A DNA stretch of 42,493 nucleotides, taken from positions 1 to 42,493 of the forward strand of contig NZ_JACJGM010000040.1 in NCBI RefSeq assembly GCF_015024225.1, read 5' to 3'. Shown piece by piece: positions 15,223-22,719 of the stretch; position 1 is the first letter of the stretch, and each line of letters begins with the position of its first letter. Made by a program: the position numbers and the translations under genes. The stretch comes from Nocardioides lijunqiniae. Its GTDB lineage: Bacteria > Actinomycetota > Actinomycetes > Propionibacteriales > Nocardioidaceae. The notes beneath the pieces were generated by a model that saw only the letters and a list, made by a program, of their open reading frames with translations, made no database searches and was not told the DNA's origin.

Positions 15223-15777
15223 ATGAAGCTCTACGAGTTCGAGGGCAGGCGCCCGCGTGTCCACCCCGAGGCCTTCGTCGCGCCCACCGCGACGCTGATC
15301 GGCGACGTCACCGTCGAGCGCGGCGCGAGCGTGTGGTTCGGCGCGGTGCTGCGGGGCGACATCTGCGCGATCGTCGTGCGCGAGGGGGCCAACGTGCAGG
15401 ACAACTCCGTCGTGCACGCCACCCCCGACCAGACCGTCGAGATCGGCGCCGGCGCGACCGTGGCGCACGGGTGCATCGTGCACGGCGCGGTGATCGGCGA
15501 GCAGGCGCTGCTCGGCAACGGGAGCACGATCCTCGACGGCGCCCGGCTGGGCGCGGGGTCGCTGGTGGCGGCGGGATCTCTCGTGGGACCCGGCGCGGAC
15601 ATCCCCGAGGGCGTGCTCGCCGCGGGCACCCCGGCCCAGGTCAAGCGGCCGCTCGCCGGCACCGACGCGGAGTTCTGGGTGCAGTCGAACCCGCCGTACT
15701 ACGCCGAGCTGGCGCAGCGCCACCTCGCCGGCCTGCGGGAGATCGGCCCGGACGACGTCTCCTCGGACGAGGTCTAG
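15223..15777 (+). CDS. Gamma carbonic anhydrase family protein
   Basis: The 184-residue protein has a left-handed beta-helix built of hexapeptide repeats ('TLIGDV', 'SVWFGA', 'AVIGEQALLGNGS', residues about 23-130) and a C-terminal helix. The three metal-binding histidines of gamma-class carbonic anhydrases are present with the usual spacing at His65, His82 and His87. It either hydrates CO2 or acts as a related metal-binding acyl-transferase-fold protein; activity cannot be judged from sequence. The start at 15223 is fixed by the -10 box and the family N-terminus. Its stop overlaps the stop of the convergent secreted-protein gene by 4 nt. Confidence 0.93.
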   Translation: MKLYEFEGRRPRVHPEAFVAPTATLIGDVTVERGASVWFGAVLRGDICAIVVREGANVQDNSVVHATPDQTVEIGAGATVAHGCIVHGAVIGEQALLGNGSTILDGARLGAGSLVAAGSLVGPGADIPEGVLAAGTPAQVKRPLAGTDAEFWVQSNPPYYAELAQRHLAGLREIGPDDVSSDEV

Positions 15778-16184
15778 CAGCGACCGACGCCGCCGAGCAC
15801 GTGGGTGTCGCCGAAGCCGCCGACGCCGTCGCTCATGCCGGCGCCGAGCTGCTGACCGCTGCCGCGTCGGACGGTGAGGGTGCGGACCTTGGTGGTCGTC
15901 CCGGGTCGGGCGACCAGGGTGACGCGCTGGAGCGTCTTGGCACCCTTCGTCACCGAGTAGCCGGCCTCCCAGCGCCTGTCGTCGCGGTTGACCAGGCGCA
16001 CGCGCACCTTCCAGTACCTGCCGTCCGCGGTCGGCGCCTTGCACGCCTGCGACCGCGCGCCACCGGACTTGAGGACCGTCGTCCACGACGCGGCCGAGGC
16101 CGGGCCCGCGAGGCCGAGGGTCAGGGCGAGCAGCACGACAGGGACGAGGAGACGCGGCAGCACCGCGAGGGATCGGCGAGTCAT
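15774..16184 (-). CDS. Small secreted protein of unknown function
   Basis: I do not recognise a family. The 136-residue protein begins with a clear signal peptide: basic 'TRRSLAVLPR', a Val/Leu-rich core (about residues 11-27) and an Ala-Ser-Ala cleavage site near residue 33. The mature part of about 100 residues is basic and beta-rich, with single Cys residues near positions 50 and 136 that might pair, and a Gly-rich tail. The ATG at 16184 is preferred because it places the signal peptide at the N-terminus; CACACT 7 nt before it is a one-mismatch -10. It is convergent with the carbonic anhydrase gene. Confidence 0.8.
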   Translation of the reverse strand: MTRRSLAVLPRLLVPVVLLALTLGLAGPASAASWTTVLKSGGARSQACKAPTADGRYWKVRVRLVNRDDRRWEAGYSVTKGAKTLQRVTLVARPGTTTKVRTLTVRRGSGQQLGAGMSDGVGGFGDTHVLGGVGRC

Positions 16185-16266
16185 GCCCGACAGTGTGCCG
16201 CAGCGACCCTCGCGCCCCGGACGGCGGCGTCCCCGGACGGCGTCCTGCCGGCCGGCGGGGCGTGGG

Positions 16267-16272
16267 TAGATT
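16267..16272 (+). promoter_or_regulatory. -10 box, leaderless MFS promoter
   Basis: TAGATT is followed by 6 nt and the GTG at 16279. Confidence 0.6.
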
Positions 16273-16278
16273 TGCCGG

Positions 16279-17556
16279 GTGCAACTCCGGGGGCTGGTGG
16301 CCGACACGCGCCCGCTGCGCATCCCGCACTTCCGCCGGCTCTGGCAGGCCAACATCATCACCGTCGTCGGCGCGCAGCTGACGGTCGTCGCCGTGCCGGC
16401 CCAGATCTACGCCGACACCGGCTCCTCGGCGTACGTCGGCCTCACGGGGCTGTTCGGGCTGGTCCCGCTCGTGGTCTTCGGCCTGTGGGGCGGCGCCCTC
16501 GCCGACGTGTTCGACCGTCGGATCATGCTGGTCATCACCACGATCGGGCTGATCGTCACCAGCGGGCTGTTCTACCTGCAGGCGGCGCTCGGCAGCACGA
16601 ACGTGTGGCTCCTGCTCGGCCTGTTCTCGGTGCAGCAGGCGTTCTTCGCGGTCAACCAGCCCACGCGCAGCGCGGTGCTGCCCAAGCTCGTCCCGGCGGA
16701 GCTGCTGCCGGCGGCCAACTCGCTCAACACCACCGTCATGCAGGCGGGCGCGATCGCCGGCCCGCTCGTGGCCGGCGTGCTGATCCCGGTGCTCGGCTTC
16801 GAGTGGCTCTACCTGATCGACACGTTCACGCTGCTGGCCACGCTGGGCGCGGTCGTCAGGCTGCCGCCGATGCCGGTGCTCGGGGCGGTGCGGCAGACGC
16901 CCGGCCTGCGGTCGGTCGTCGAGGGGTTCACCTACCTGCGCGGGCACCCGGTGCTGATGATGTCGTTCGTCGTCGACATCATCGCGATGGTCTTCGGGAT
17001 GCCGCGTGCGCTGTTCCCTCAGATCGCGCACGAGAGCTTCCTCGGTCCCGAGGAGGGCGGCCTGGCCTTCGCCGCGCTGTTCGCGGCGATCCCGGCCGGC
17101 GCCGTGCTCGGCGGCATCTTCTCGGGGTGGGTCTCGCGGGTCTCGCGCCAGGGGCTGGCGGTCATCGTCTGCATCGTCGTGTGGGGCGTCGCCATGGGCG
17201 GCTTCGGGCTCGCCGTCGCCCTGTCGAGCCAGTGGCGCACGCCGATGCTGGTGGCCGCCGTGGGGATGCTGGTCGTGGGCGGCGCGGCCGACATGGCGTC
17301 GTCGGCGTTCCGTACCACGATGCTGCAGACCTCCGCCTCCGACGCCGTGCGCGGGCGGCTGCAGGGCATCTTCATCGTGGTCGTCGCCGGCGGCCCGCGG
17401 GTCGCCGACGTGGCCCACGGGGCCAGCGCCGCCATGGTCGGCACGGCCGCGGCGGCGGCGGGCGGCGGCGTCCTGGTCGTGGTCCTGACCGTGGTCGCGG
17501 CGATCGCCGTGCCGTCGTTCGTGCGCTACCGGGTCACGCGCCCAGCAGCCCTCTGA
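16279..17556 (+). CDS. MFS transporter
   Basis: This 425-residue integral membrane protein has about 12 transmembrane helices and the major facilitator loop motif 'GLWGGALADVFDRRIML' (about residues 71-87) between helices 2 and 3. It belongs to the EntS-like exporter group (MFS_3), to which many siderophore and drug exporters belong; 'FSVQQAFFAVNQPTRSAVLPKLVP' (about 116-139) is typical of that group. The substrate is unknown. The start is a GTG 6 nt after a perfect -10 box. The last 23 nt overlap the convergent DinB-like gene. Confidence 0.92.
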   Translation: MQLRGLVADTRPLRIPHFRRLWQANIITVVGAQLTVVAVPAQIYADTGSSAYVGLTGLFGLVPLVVFGLWGGALADVFDRRIMLVITTIGLIVTSGLFYLQAALGSTNVWLLLGLFSVQQAFFAVNQPTRSAVLPKLVPAELLPAANSLNTTVMQAGAIAGPLVAGVLIPVLGFEWLYLIDTFTLLATLGAVVRLPPMPVLGAVRQTPGLRSVVEGFTYLRGHPVLMMSFVVDIIAMVFGMPRALFPQIAHESFLGPEEGGLAFAALFAAIPAGAVLGGIFSGWVSRVSRQGLAVIVCIVVWGVAMGGFGLAVALSSQWRTPMLVAAVGMLVVGGAADMASSAFRTTMLQTSASDAVRGRLQGIFIVVVAGGPRVADVAHGASAAMVGTAAAAAGGGVLVVVLTVVAAIAVPSFVRYRVTRPAAL

Positions 17557-18037
17557 CGTACGCCGCCTGGCCGGCGTGCTGGAGGTCGTCGTTGGCCACG
17601 CTGGCCAGCCGCACGCCGAGCGTCACCGGCGGGTCCCAGTCCTCGTCGACGACGCGGTCGAGGTCGTCGGCCTCCAGGCCGGCGACCCAGCCGGTGGTCT
17701 GCGCGTGGACCGCGCGGAGGTAGTCGGTCAGCAGCGCGGCGTCGGCGCGCACCTGCCCGACCTCCTCGCGGGACTGGCCGTAGCCGATGGCGGAGACGTC
17801 GAACGGCAGGTCGAACCGCTCGGCGTACCCCTGCGCGGTGTAGACCTGCTCGAGCCCGGCGACCGTCGCGACGTGGTCGTCCTGGACGCGGGCGAGGTGC
17901 CAGACCAGCCAGGCGATCGGATTGGCGCCGTCACCGGGGCGGGTGGCGAGCTGGTCCTCGGTCAGGCCGTCGACGGCGGCCTCGGCGCTGGTGAGGACGC
18001 GCTCGAAGAGCTCGGTCAGGAGGGCTGCGGGAGTCAT
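17534..18037 (-). CDS. DinB/mycothiol-transferase-like protein (DUF664)
   Basis: The 167-residue four-helix-bundle protein belongs to the DinB/DUF664 superfamily, which in actinobacteria includes mycothiol-dependent transferases. The metal-binding histidine pattern is visible in 'WLVWHLARVQDDHV' (about residues 42-55) and in 'VANDDLQHAGQAAYVRGLL' (about 147-165). The substrate is unknown. The ATG at 18037 lies 7 nt after a perfect TANNNT. It is divergent from the F420-type oxidoreductase gene with only 43 bp between starts, so the two promoters are back to back. It overlaps the end of the MFS gene tail to tail. Confidence 0.9.
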   Translation of the reverse strand: MTPAALLTELFERVLTSAEAAVDGLTEDQLATRPGDGANPIAWLVWHLARVQDDHVATVAGLEQVYTAQGYAERFDLPFDVSAIGYGQSREEVGQVRADAALLTDYLRAVHAQTTGWVAGLEADDLDRVVDEDWDPPVTLGVRLASVANDDLQHAGQAAYVRGLLGA

Positions 18038-18044
18038 GCCGTCG

Positions 18045-18050
18045 ACGGTA
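18045..18050 (-). promoter_or_regulatory. -10 box, leaderless DinB-like promoter
   Basis: TACCGT on the minus strand is followed by 7 nt and the ATG at 18037. Confidence 0.6.
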
Positions 18051-18080
18051 GCCCGCAGCGGAAGTGGGTAACGGCGCAGC

Positions 18081-19073
18081 ATGACGAACTTCGGCTACAC
18101 CCTGATGACCGAGCAGAGCGGACCGCGCGAGCTGGTCTCGTACGCCGTCGCGGCCGAGGAGGTCGGCTTCGACTTCGAGGTCTCCAGCGACCACTTCTCG
18201 CCGTGGCTGACCGAGCAGGGCCACGCGCCGTACGCCTGGACGCTGCTGGGCGCCGTCGCCCAGGCGACCTCGCGCGTGGGGCTGATGACCTACGTGACCT
18301 GCCCGACCCAGCGCTACCACCCGGCGATCGTCGCGCAGAAGGCTGCGACGCTCGGGCTGCTGTCGGAGGGGCGCTTCACGCTGGGGCTGGGCTCCGGCGA
18401 GAGCCTCAACGAGCACGTCGTCGGCGGCGGCTGGCCGGGCATCCTGACCCGGCAGGAGAAGCTGGTCGAGGCCGTCGAGATCATCCGCGAGCTCTTCACC
18501 GGCGAGCTGGTCGACTACCGCGGCAACCACTTCGACGTCGACTCCGCGCGCATCTGGGACCTGCCCGACACGCCGGTGCAGCTCGCGCTCGCGGTCGCGG
18601 GCGACCGCGCCATCAACACCTTCGCGCCCGTCTCGGACCACCTGGTCGCGGTCGAGCCGGACGCCTCGCTGATCGAGACCTGGAACGGCGTCGACGGCGC
18701 GCCCCGCATCGGCGGTGGCGGCAGCGCCCGGGCGATCGGCCAGATCCCGATCTGCTGGGCGCCGGACGTCGAGGAGGCGAAGGCGCTCGCGCACGAGCAG
18801 TTCCGGTGGTTCGCGGGCGGCTGGAAGGTCAACGCCGACCTGCCCACGCCCATGGGCTTCTCGGGGGCGACGCAGTTCGTGACCCCGGACGACGTCGCCG
18901 AGTCGATCCCGTGCGGCCCCGACCTCGACAAGATCGTCGAGGCGGTCTCGGCGTACTGGGACGCCGGCTTCACCGACGTCGCGCTCGTCCAGGTGGGCGA
19001 CAAGCACCAGCGCGCGTTCCTCTCCGACGTCGCCGGCCCGCTCCTCGAGAAGCTGCGCGCCGCTGCTCCGTGA
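18081..19073 (+). CDS. F420-dependent LLM class oxidoreductase (TIGR03557-like)
   Basis: This 330-residue luciferase-fold protein resembles the F420-dependent glucose-6-phosphate dehydrogenase-related group (TIGR03557). Typical segments are 'EEVGFDFEVSSDHFSPWLTEQGHAPYAWTLLGAVAQAT' (about residues 27-64), 'YVTCPTQRYHPAIVAQKAATLGLLSEGRFTLGLGSGE' (about 73-109) with the cofactor-binding Gly-Leu-Gly-Ser-Gly-Glu, and 'LNEHVVGGGWP'. It most likely uses reduced or oxidised F420; the substrate is unknown. TAACGG at 18069-18074 is a weak -10 candidate 6 nt before the ATG. Confidence 0.9.
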   Translation: MTNFGYTLMTEQSGPRELVSYAVAAEEVGFDFEVSSDHFSPWLTEQGHAPYAWTLLGAVAQATSRVGLMTYVTCPTQRYHPAIVAQKAATLGLLSEGRFTLGLGSGESLNEHVVGGGWPGILTRQEKLVEAVEIIRELFTGELVDYRGNHFDVDSARIWDLPDTPVQLALAVAGDRAINTFAPVSDHLVAVEPDASLIETWNGVDGAPRIGGGGSARAIGQIPICWAPDVEEAKALAHEQFRWFAGGWKVNADLPTPMGFSGATQFVTPDDVAESIPCGPDLDKIVEAVSAYWDAGFTDVALVQVGDKHQRAFLSDVAGPLLEKLRAAAP

Positions 19074-19115
19074 GGCGGTCCGACTGTGGGTCTGTCGGCG
19101 CGGCCCGGACCGTCG

Positions 19116-19121
19116 TACGCT
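19116..19121 (+). promoter_or_regulatory. -10 box, leaderless truncated haemoglobin promoter
   Basis: TACGCT is followed by 7 nt and the ATG at 19129. Confidence 0.6.
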
Positions 19122-19128
19122 CCGGAGC

Positions 19129-19593
19129 ATGAGCACGCCGACGCTGTTCGAGTGGGCCGGTGGGGCGCCGGCGTACCGACGCCTCATCGACTGCTTCTAC
19201 GACCGCGTGGAGGCCGACGACGAGTTGAGCCCGTTCTTCCCCGGTGGGGTGTCGGAGCAGCACCGCGCCCACGTCGCCGCGTGGTGGGGCGAGGTGATGG
19301 GCGGCCCGGCCGACTACACCGAGCAGCACGGCGGCTACGAGCGGATGCTCGCGCACCACCGCCGTCTCGGGATCACCGCCGCGCAGCGGCTGCGGTTCGC
19401 GACCACGATGAGCCTGGCCGCCGACGACGCGGGACTGCCGAGCGACCCGGAGTTCCGCGCGGCGTTCGTCGGGTACGTCGAGTGGGGGACCCGCCTGGCG
19501 ATGCACAACTCCGCCGAGGATGCGTCCGACGTGGTCGAGCAGGCGCCGGTGCCGCGCTGGGGTTGGGGCGTCGCGCCGCCGTACCAGCCCTGA
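19129..19593 (+). CDS. Group II truncated haemoglobin
   Basis: The 154-residue protein is a TrHbO-type globin. Visible landmarks are the B10 Tyr (Tyr24, 'CFYDRV'), the CD1 region 'SPFFPGG' (about 34-40), the proximal F8 His in 'MLAHHRRLGI' (His76 or His77) and the G8 Trp119 in 'YVEWGTRLA', the hallmark of group II. It binds haem and probably handles O2, NO or peroxide in the cytoplasm. It lies downstream of the F420-type oxidoreductase gene but has its own promoter. Confidence 0.93.
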   Translation: MSTPTLFEWAGGAPAYRRLIDCFYDRVEADDELSPFFPGGVSEQHRAHVAAWWGEVMGGPADYTEQHGGYERMLAHHRRLGITAAQRLRFATTMSLAADDAGLPSDPEFRAAFVGYVEWGTRLAMHNSAEDASDVVEQAPVPRWGWGVAPPYQP

Positions 19594-19656
19594 CGGTCAC
19601 ACCCGGCGATCCCGGCGCGTCATCCCCGTAGACCCACCCCTACGAGAGGACCCGTC

Positions 19657-20061
19657 ATGCTGAGCCAGAGCTCCTACCCCGCGGCGTACGTCGCCGCCTG
19701 CCGCGAGACCGTGTGCAACCACCTCGACGCCTACGACGCGCTGCCCCTGTCGGCCGCGGACCGCGCGGCGTTCGAGCCGGGCTACCTGCGCCAGCTGGTG
19801 CTCGCCCTCGACACCTACGCGCTGCACCGCAGCCGCGGCCAGGAGGGCAAGGACGGCAACCCGCTCAACGAGGTCCGGATGCTGTGCGCCTCGATCCGCG
19901 AGCACGAGGGCGTCCTGACGGGCGAGAAGTCGATCCGGTACGCCGCCGACCGCTCCGTCCTCGGTCTGGCCGTGGGCGACGAGGTCACCCTCGACGCCGC
20001 CGCCTTCCGCCGCCTCTCCGACGCGTTCTTCGCCGAGCTCGAGGCCCGCTTCCCGGGATAG
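19657..20061 (+). CDS. Conserved hypothetical protein
   Basis: I do not recognise a family. The 134-residue soluble protein is mostly helical, with two Cys near the start (residues 15 and 20), a charged 'HRSRGQEGKDGNPLNEVRMLCASI' segment (about 57-80) and a Phe-rich C-terminal helix. GAGAGGA (19642-19648) before the ATG serves as a ribosome-binding site. Codon use is like that of its neighbours. It converges with the DUF429-RelA/SpoT gene, and a small hairpin lies between the stops. Confidence 0.75.
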   Translation: MLSQSSYPAAYVAACRETVCNHLDAYDALPLSAADRAAFEPGYLRQLVLALDTYALHRSRGQEGKDGNPLNEVRMLCASIREHEGVLTGEKSIRYAADRSVLGLAVGDEVTLDAAAFRRLSDAFFAELEARFPG

Positions 20062-20074
20062 TCCCCCGCGGGAC
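20061..20074. terminator. Bidirectional hairpin between convergent genes
   Basis: GTCCC-CCGC-GGGAC forms a 5-bp stem with a 4-base loop in the 17-nt gap between two convergent genes, starting on the last base of the upstream stop codon. Confidence 0.4.
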
Positions 20075-20078
20075 GACC

Positions 20079-21779
20079 TCAGTCGCGGAGCTTGGCGAGC
20101 CGGGAGAGGAGGGCGTCGCGGCGGTGGGCGTTGCCGTGGAGGTCGACGTAGCGGTCGGCGTACGTCGCCAGGAGGGCGTCGTCGAGACGGCGGACGGCGC
20201 CCGGCGGGTAGCGGTAGTCCATGCGGGCGTTGAGGTCGTCGGGGCTGCCCCGCAGCGCGTCGTTGAGCTCCTCGAGGCTGGTGATGCCGAGCTCGAGCAG
20301 CAGCCCCGAGATCCACGCGTAGTGGTCGGTGCGCGACCAGCCGGCGTCGTCGTACTGGCCGGCGAGGTAGGCCGCGAGCTCGCGCTGGTCGATGCGGGGA
20401 TCGTCCACGACGTCCAGCGGCCCCGGCCCCGCCGCACCGCCGGCGCCCGCGGCGGTCGAGCGCAGCCGCTCGCGGATCGTGGAGAACTCCTGGTCGGCGA
20501 GCTCGAGCAGCCCGGCGGCCAGCGTGAAGCGGCGGTCGAGGTCGCGGGCGTGCTCGTCGGGCACGTCGCCCTTGTAGCGGATGTCGTGCTCGAACTCCGC
20601 CCACGCGTGCTGCAGCACGGTGCGCACCTGCACCTGCGCGACCCGGCCGCGCAGCGCGGCGTACGCGCGGTCGCTCTCGCGCGCGGCGTCGAGCTGGATG
20701 AGCAGGTGCCGGCTGGCGTAGCCGAAGCGGCCCTGGCTGGCCGTCTCCTGCCCCATGTCGCGGTCCTCCTTGACGACCACCTGGTCGCCCAGCAGCTCGG
20801 CGACCGCGGAGACGTCGCTGTGCACGTAGGTGATGACGCGCACGCCGATCTGGTCGGTGATCTCGCGCAGCGGGTCGCCGAAGACCGGCTTGCCGTCGAC
20901 CACCCGCGCCGCCTTGGCCGCGAAGGACTGCACGCCCTTGGTGCGCCCCGTGACCGAGAGGTAGTTGATGCCGGCCTCGTCGAGGATCGAGGTCACCAGC
21001 GCCACGAACTGCGCGCCGGCCTCGACCAGCGCGGGCTGCTGGGCGGCGTACTCCTGCGTCGCCGCGCGCGCGTCGGGCAGCGAGGGCGTGACGATGTAGC
21101 CGGTCTCGAGGTCGCCGTACGTCGTGGTGCGCTCGGGCCAACGCTCGCGGAAGTAGGCGACGTAGGCGCACACCACCGCGTCGACCTGGTCCTCGACCAC
21201 CCGCAGCTCGCTCTTGCGCGTCGCGGTCTCGACGGCCAGGCGCAGCGCAGCCCACTCCGCGCCGGTCTGCACGATCTCCTGCACGTGGCCCATCAGCGTG
21301 AGCAGCTCGCCGCGCAGCAGGTCGAGGTCGCGGCCGCGCTTGTCCTTGTACTTCAGCGTCTTGGTGAGCCCGAAGAGCACGATCGTCGCCGGGTGCGGGT
21401 AGACCTCGATCGCGCGGCGGGCGCGACCGGAGCGGGGGTTGAGGTCGAGGCCGAGGCGCTGGCACACGCGCGCGCCCCGGGTCGCGCCGCCGGCGAACTC
21501 CGGCTTGCCGGTGTTGGAGGGGTGGGTGCCGGCCTCGAAGCGCCGGAAGTCCTTGCTGAGCCGCTGCTCGGCGGGCCGCGAGCCCGTCGCGTTGGTGACG
21601 ATGAGCGGCGCGTCGATCCCGACCAGGCACTCGCCCCCGACGTACGGCGCCAGGGCGTCCGCGATCTCGTCGTCGGTGCGCACGGCGCGGACCATCAGCA
21701 GCCGTGCGTCGTCGTCGAGGACGGCCAGCCCGGTCGGCTGGCGCTCCCCCCACGCGAGGTCGATCCCGATGTGGTGCAC
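20079..21779 (-). CDS. DUF429 (RNase H-like) - RelA/SpoT fusion protein
   Basis: This 566-residue protein joins two domains. Residues 1 to about 245 are DUF429, a predicted RNase H-fold nuclease family, with candidate metal-binding acids Asp7 ('GIDLAWG'), Asp56 ('GIDAPL'), Glu125 ('AIEVYPHP') and Asp197/Asp200. Residues about 250-425 are a RelA/SpoT nucleotidyltransferase-like synthetase with 'GRTKGVQSFAAKAAR' (Arg279, Lys281, Lys289), 'ITDQIGVRVI' (Asp309), 'FGYASRH' (Tyr354, His358) and 'QVQVRTVLQHAWAEFEHDI'. In known synthetases the first position of that last motif is the catalytic Glu; here it is Gln382. No HD hydrolase domain is present. The C-terminal 140 residues are helical with charged segments. 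The gene begins 25 nt behind psuG on the same strand. Its GTG follows CAGGCT by 7 nt, a weak -10, so it may be both in the psu operon and separately transcribed. Confidence 0.88.
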   Translation of the reverse strand: MHHIGIDLAWGERQPTGLAVLDDDARLLMVRAVRTDDEIADALAPYVGGECLVGIDAPLIVTNATGSRPAEQRLSKDFRRFEAGTHPSNTGKPEFAGGATRGARVCQRLGLDLNPRSGRARRAIEVYPHPATIVLFGLTKTLKYKDKRGRDLDLLRGELLTLMGHVQEIVQTGAEWAALRLAVETATRKSELRVVEDQVDAVVCAYVAYFRERWPERTTTYGDLETGYIVTPSLPDARAATQEYAAQQPALVEAGAQFVALVTSILDEAGINYLSVTGRTKGVQSFAAKAARVVDGKPVFGDPLREITDQIGVRVITYVHSDVSAVAELLGDQVVVKEDRDMGQETASQGRFGYASRHLLIQLDAARESDRAYAALRGRVAQVQVRTVLQHAWAEFEHDIRYKGDVPDEHARDLDRRFTLAAGLLELADQEFSTIRERLRSTAAGAGGAAGPGPLDVVDDPRIDQRELAAYLAGQYDDAGWSRTDHYAWISGLLLELGITSLEELNDALRGSPDDLNARMDYRYPPGAVRRLDDALLATYADRYVDLHGNAHRRDALLSRLAKLRD

Positions 21780-21804
21780 GGGGGTCAGCCTGCCCTAGTG
21801 GCGG

Positions 21805-22719
21805 CTACCCCCGCGCGAACTCGACCGCGACGGCCGCGCCGAGCCGGGCGTTGCTGCGCACGAGCGCGATGTTGGCGGTCAGGCTGGCGCCGTCGGTGAG
21901 CTCGACGATGCGGCCCAGGAGGTACGGCGTGGCGTCCTTGCCGTGGATGCCCAGGGAGTCCATGTCGGCGAGCGCGCGGTCGATGATCAGCCCGATCTCG
22001 TCGGCGGGGATCTCGTCCTCGGCGGGGATCGGGTTGGCCACGACGATGCCGCCGGCCAGGCCGAGGTCCCACTTGGCGCGCATGATGGCGGCGACGTCCT
22101 CGGGTGCGTCGACGCGCATCGGGGCGCGGTGGCCGCTCTGGCGCGAGTAGAACGAGGGGAACTCCTCGGCGCCGTAGCCCAGCACCGGCACGCCGAGGGT
22201 CTCCAGCGTCTCCAGGGTGAGCCCGATGTCGAGGATGCTCTTCACGCCGGCGCACACGACGGTGACGTCGGTCTGCCCGAGCTCGGTGAGGTCGGCGGAG
22301 ACGTCGAAGGAGGTCTCGGCGCCGCGGTGGACGCCGCCGAGGCCGCCGGTCACGAAGGTCCGGATGCCGGCCAGCGCGGCGAGGCGCATCGTGGAGGCGA
22401 CGGTGGTCGCGCCGTGCACGCCGCGCGCCACGACGTACGGGAGGTCGCGCACGCTGACCTTGGTCACCTCGGGGTGGCTGGCGAGCAGCTCGAGGTCGTC
22501 GGGCGACAGCCCGATCCTCGGCCGACCGTCGAGCACGGCGATGGTGGCGGGCACGGCGCCGTGCTCGCGCACGATGCCCTCGACCTCGACCGCCATGGCG
22601 ACGTTCTGCGGGTACGGCATGCCGTGGCTGATGATCGTGCTCTCCAGCGCGACGACCGGGCGGCCCTCGTCGAGAGCCGTGGCCACCTCGTCGGTGACGG
22701 TCAGCAGGGGGTGGGTCAC
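21805..22719 (-). CDS. psuG: Pseudouridine-5'-phosphate glycosidase
   Basis: The 304-residue enzyme cleaves pseudouridine 5'-phosphate to uracil and ribose 5-phosphate, the second step in recycling pseudouridine from RNA. Family motifs are 'VALESTIISHGMPYPQN' (Glu26), 'RDLPYVVARGVHGATTVAST', 'TGGLGGVHRGAE' and 'VVCAGVKSILDIG', where Lys160 is the Schiff-base lysine, and 'PAFYS'-like 'FPSFYSRQSG'. Length fits the family (about 300-315). The GTG start overlaps the stop of psuK by 4 nt (GTGA) and follows GAGGAG. Confidence 0.95.
   Translation of the reverse strand: MTHPLLTVTDEVATALDEGRPVVALESTIISHGMPYPQNVAMAVEVEGIVREHGAVPATIAVLDGRPRIGLSPDDLELLASHPEVTKVSVRDLPYVVARGVHGATTVASTMRLAALAGIRTFVTGGLGGVHRGAETSFDVSADLTELGQTDVTVVCAGVKSILDIGLTLETLETLGVPVLGYGAEEFPSFYSRQSGHRAPMRVDAPEDVAAIMRAKWDLGLAGGIVVANPIPAEDEIPADEIGLIIDRALADMDSLGIHGKDATPYLLGRIVELTDGASLTANIALVRSNARLGAAVAVEFARG

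Noticed and set aside
15333..17723. A 796-codon plus-strand frame spanning carbonic anhydrase to the MFS gene
   Set aside because: It is out of frame with both genes, and its product is Arg/Ala/Gly-rich without domains.
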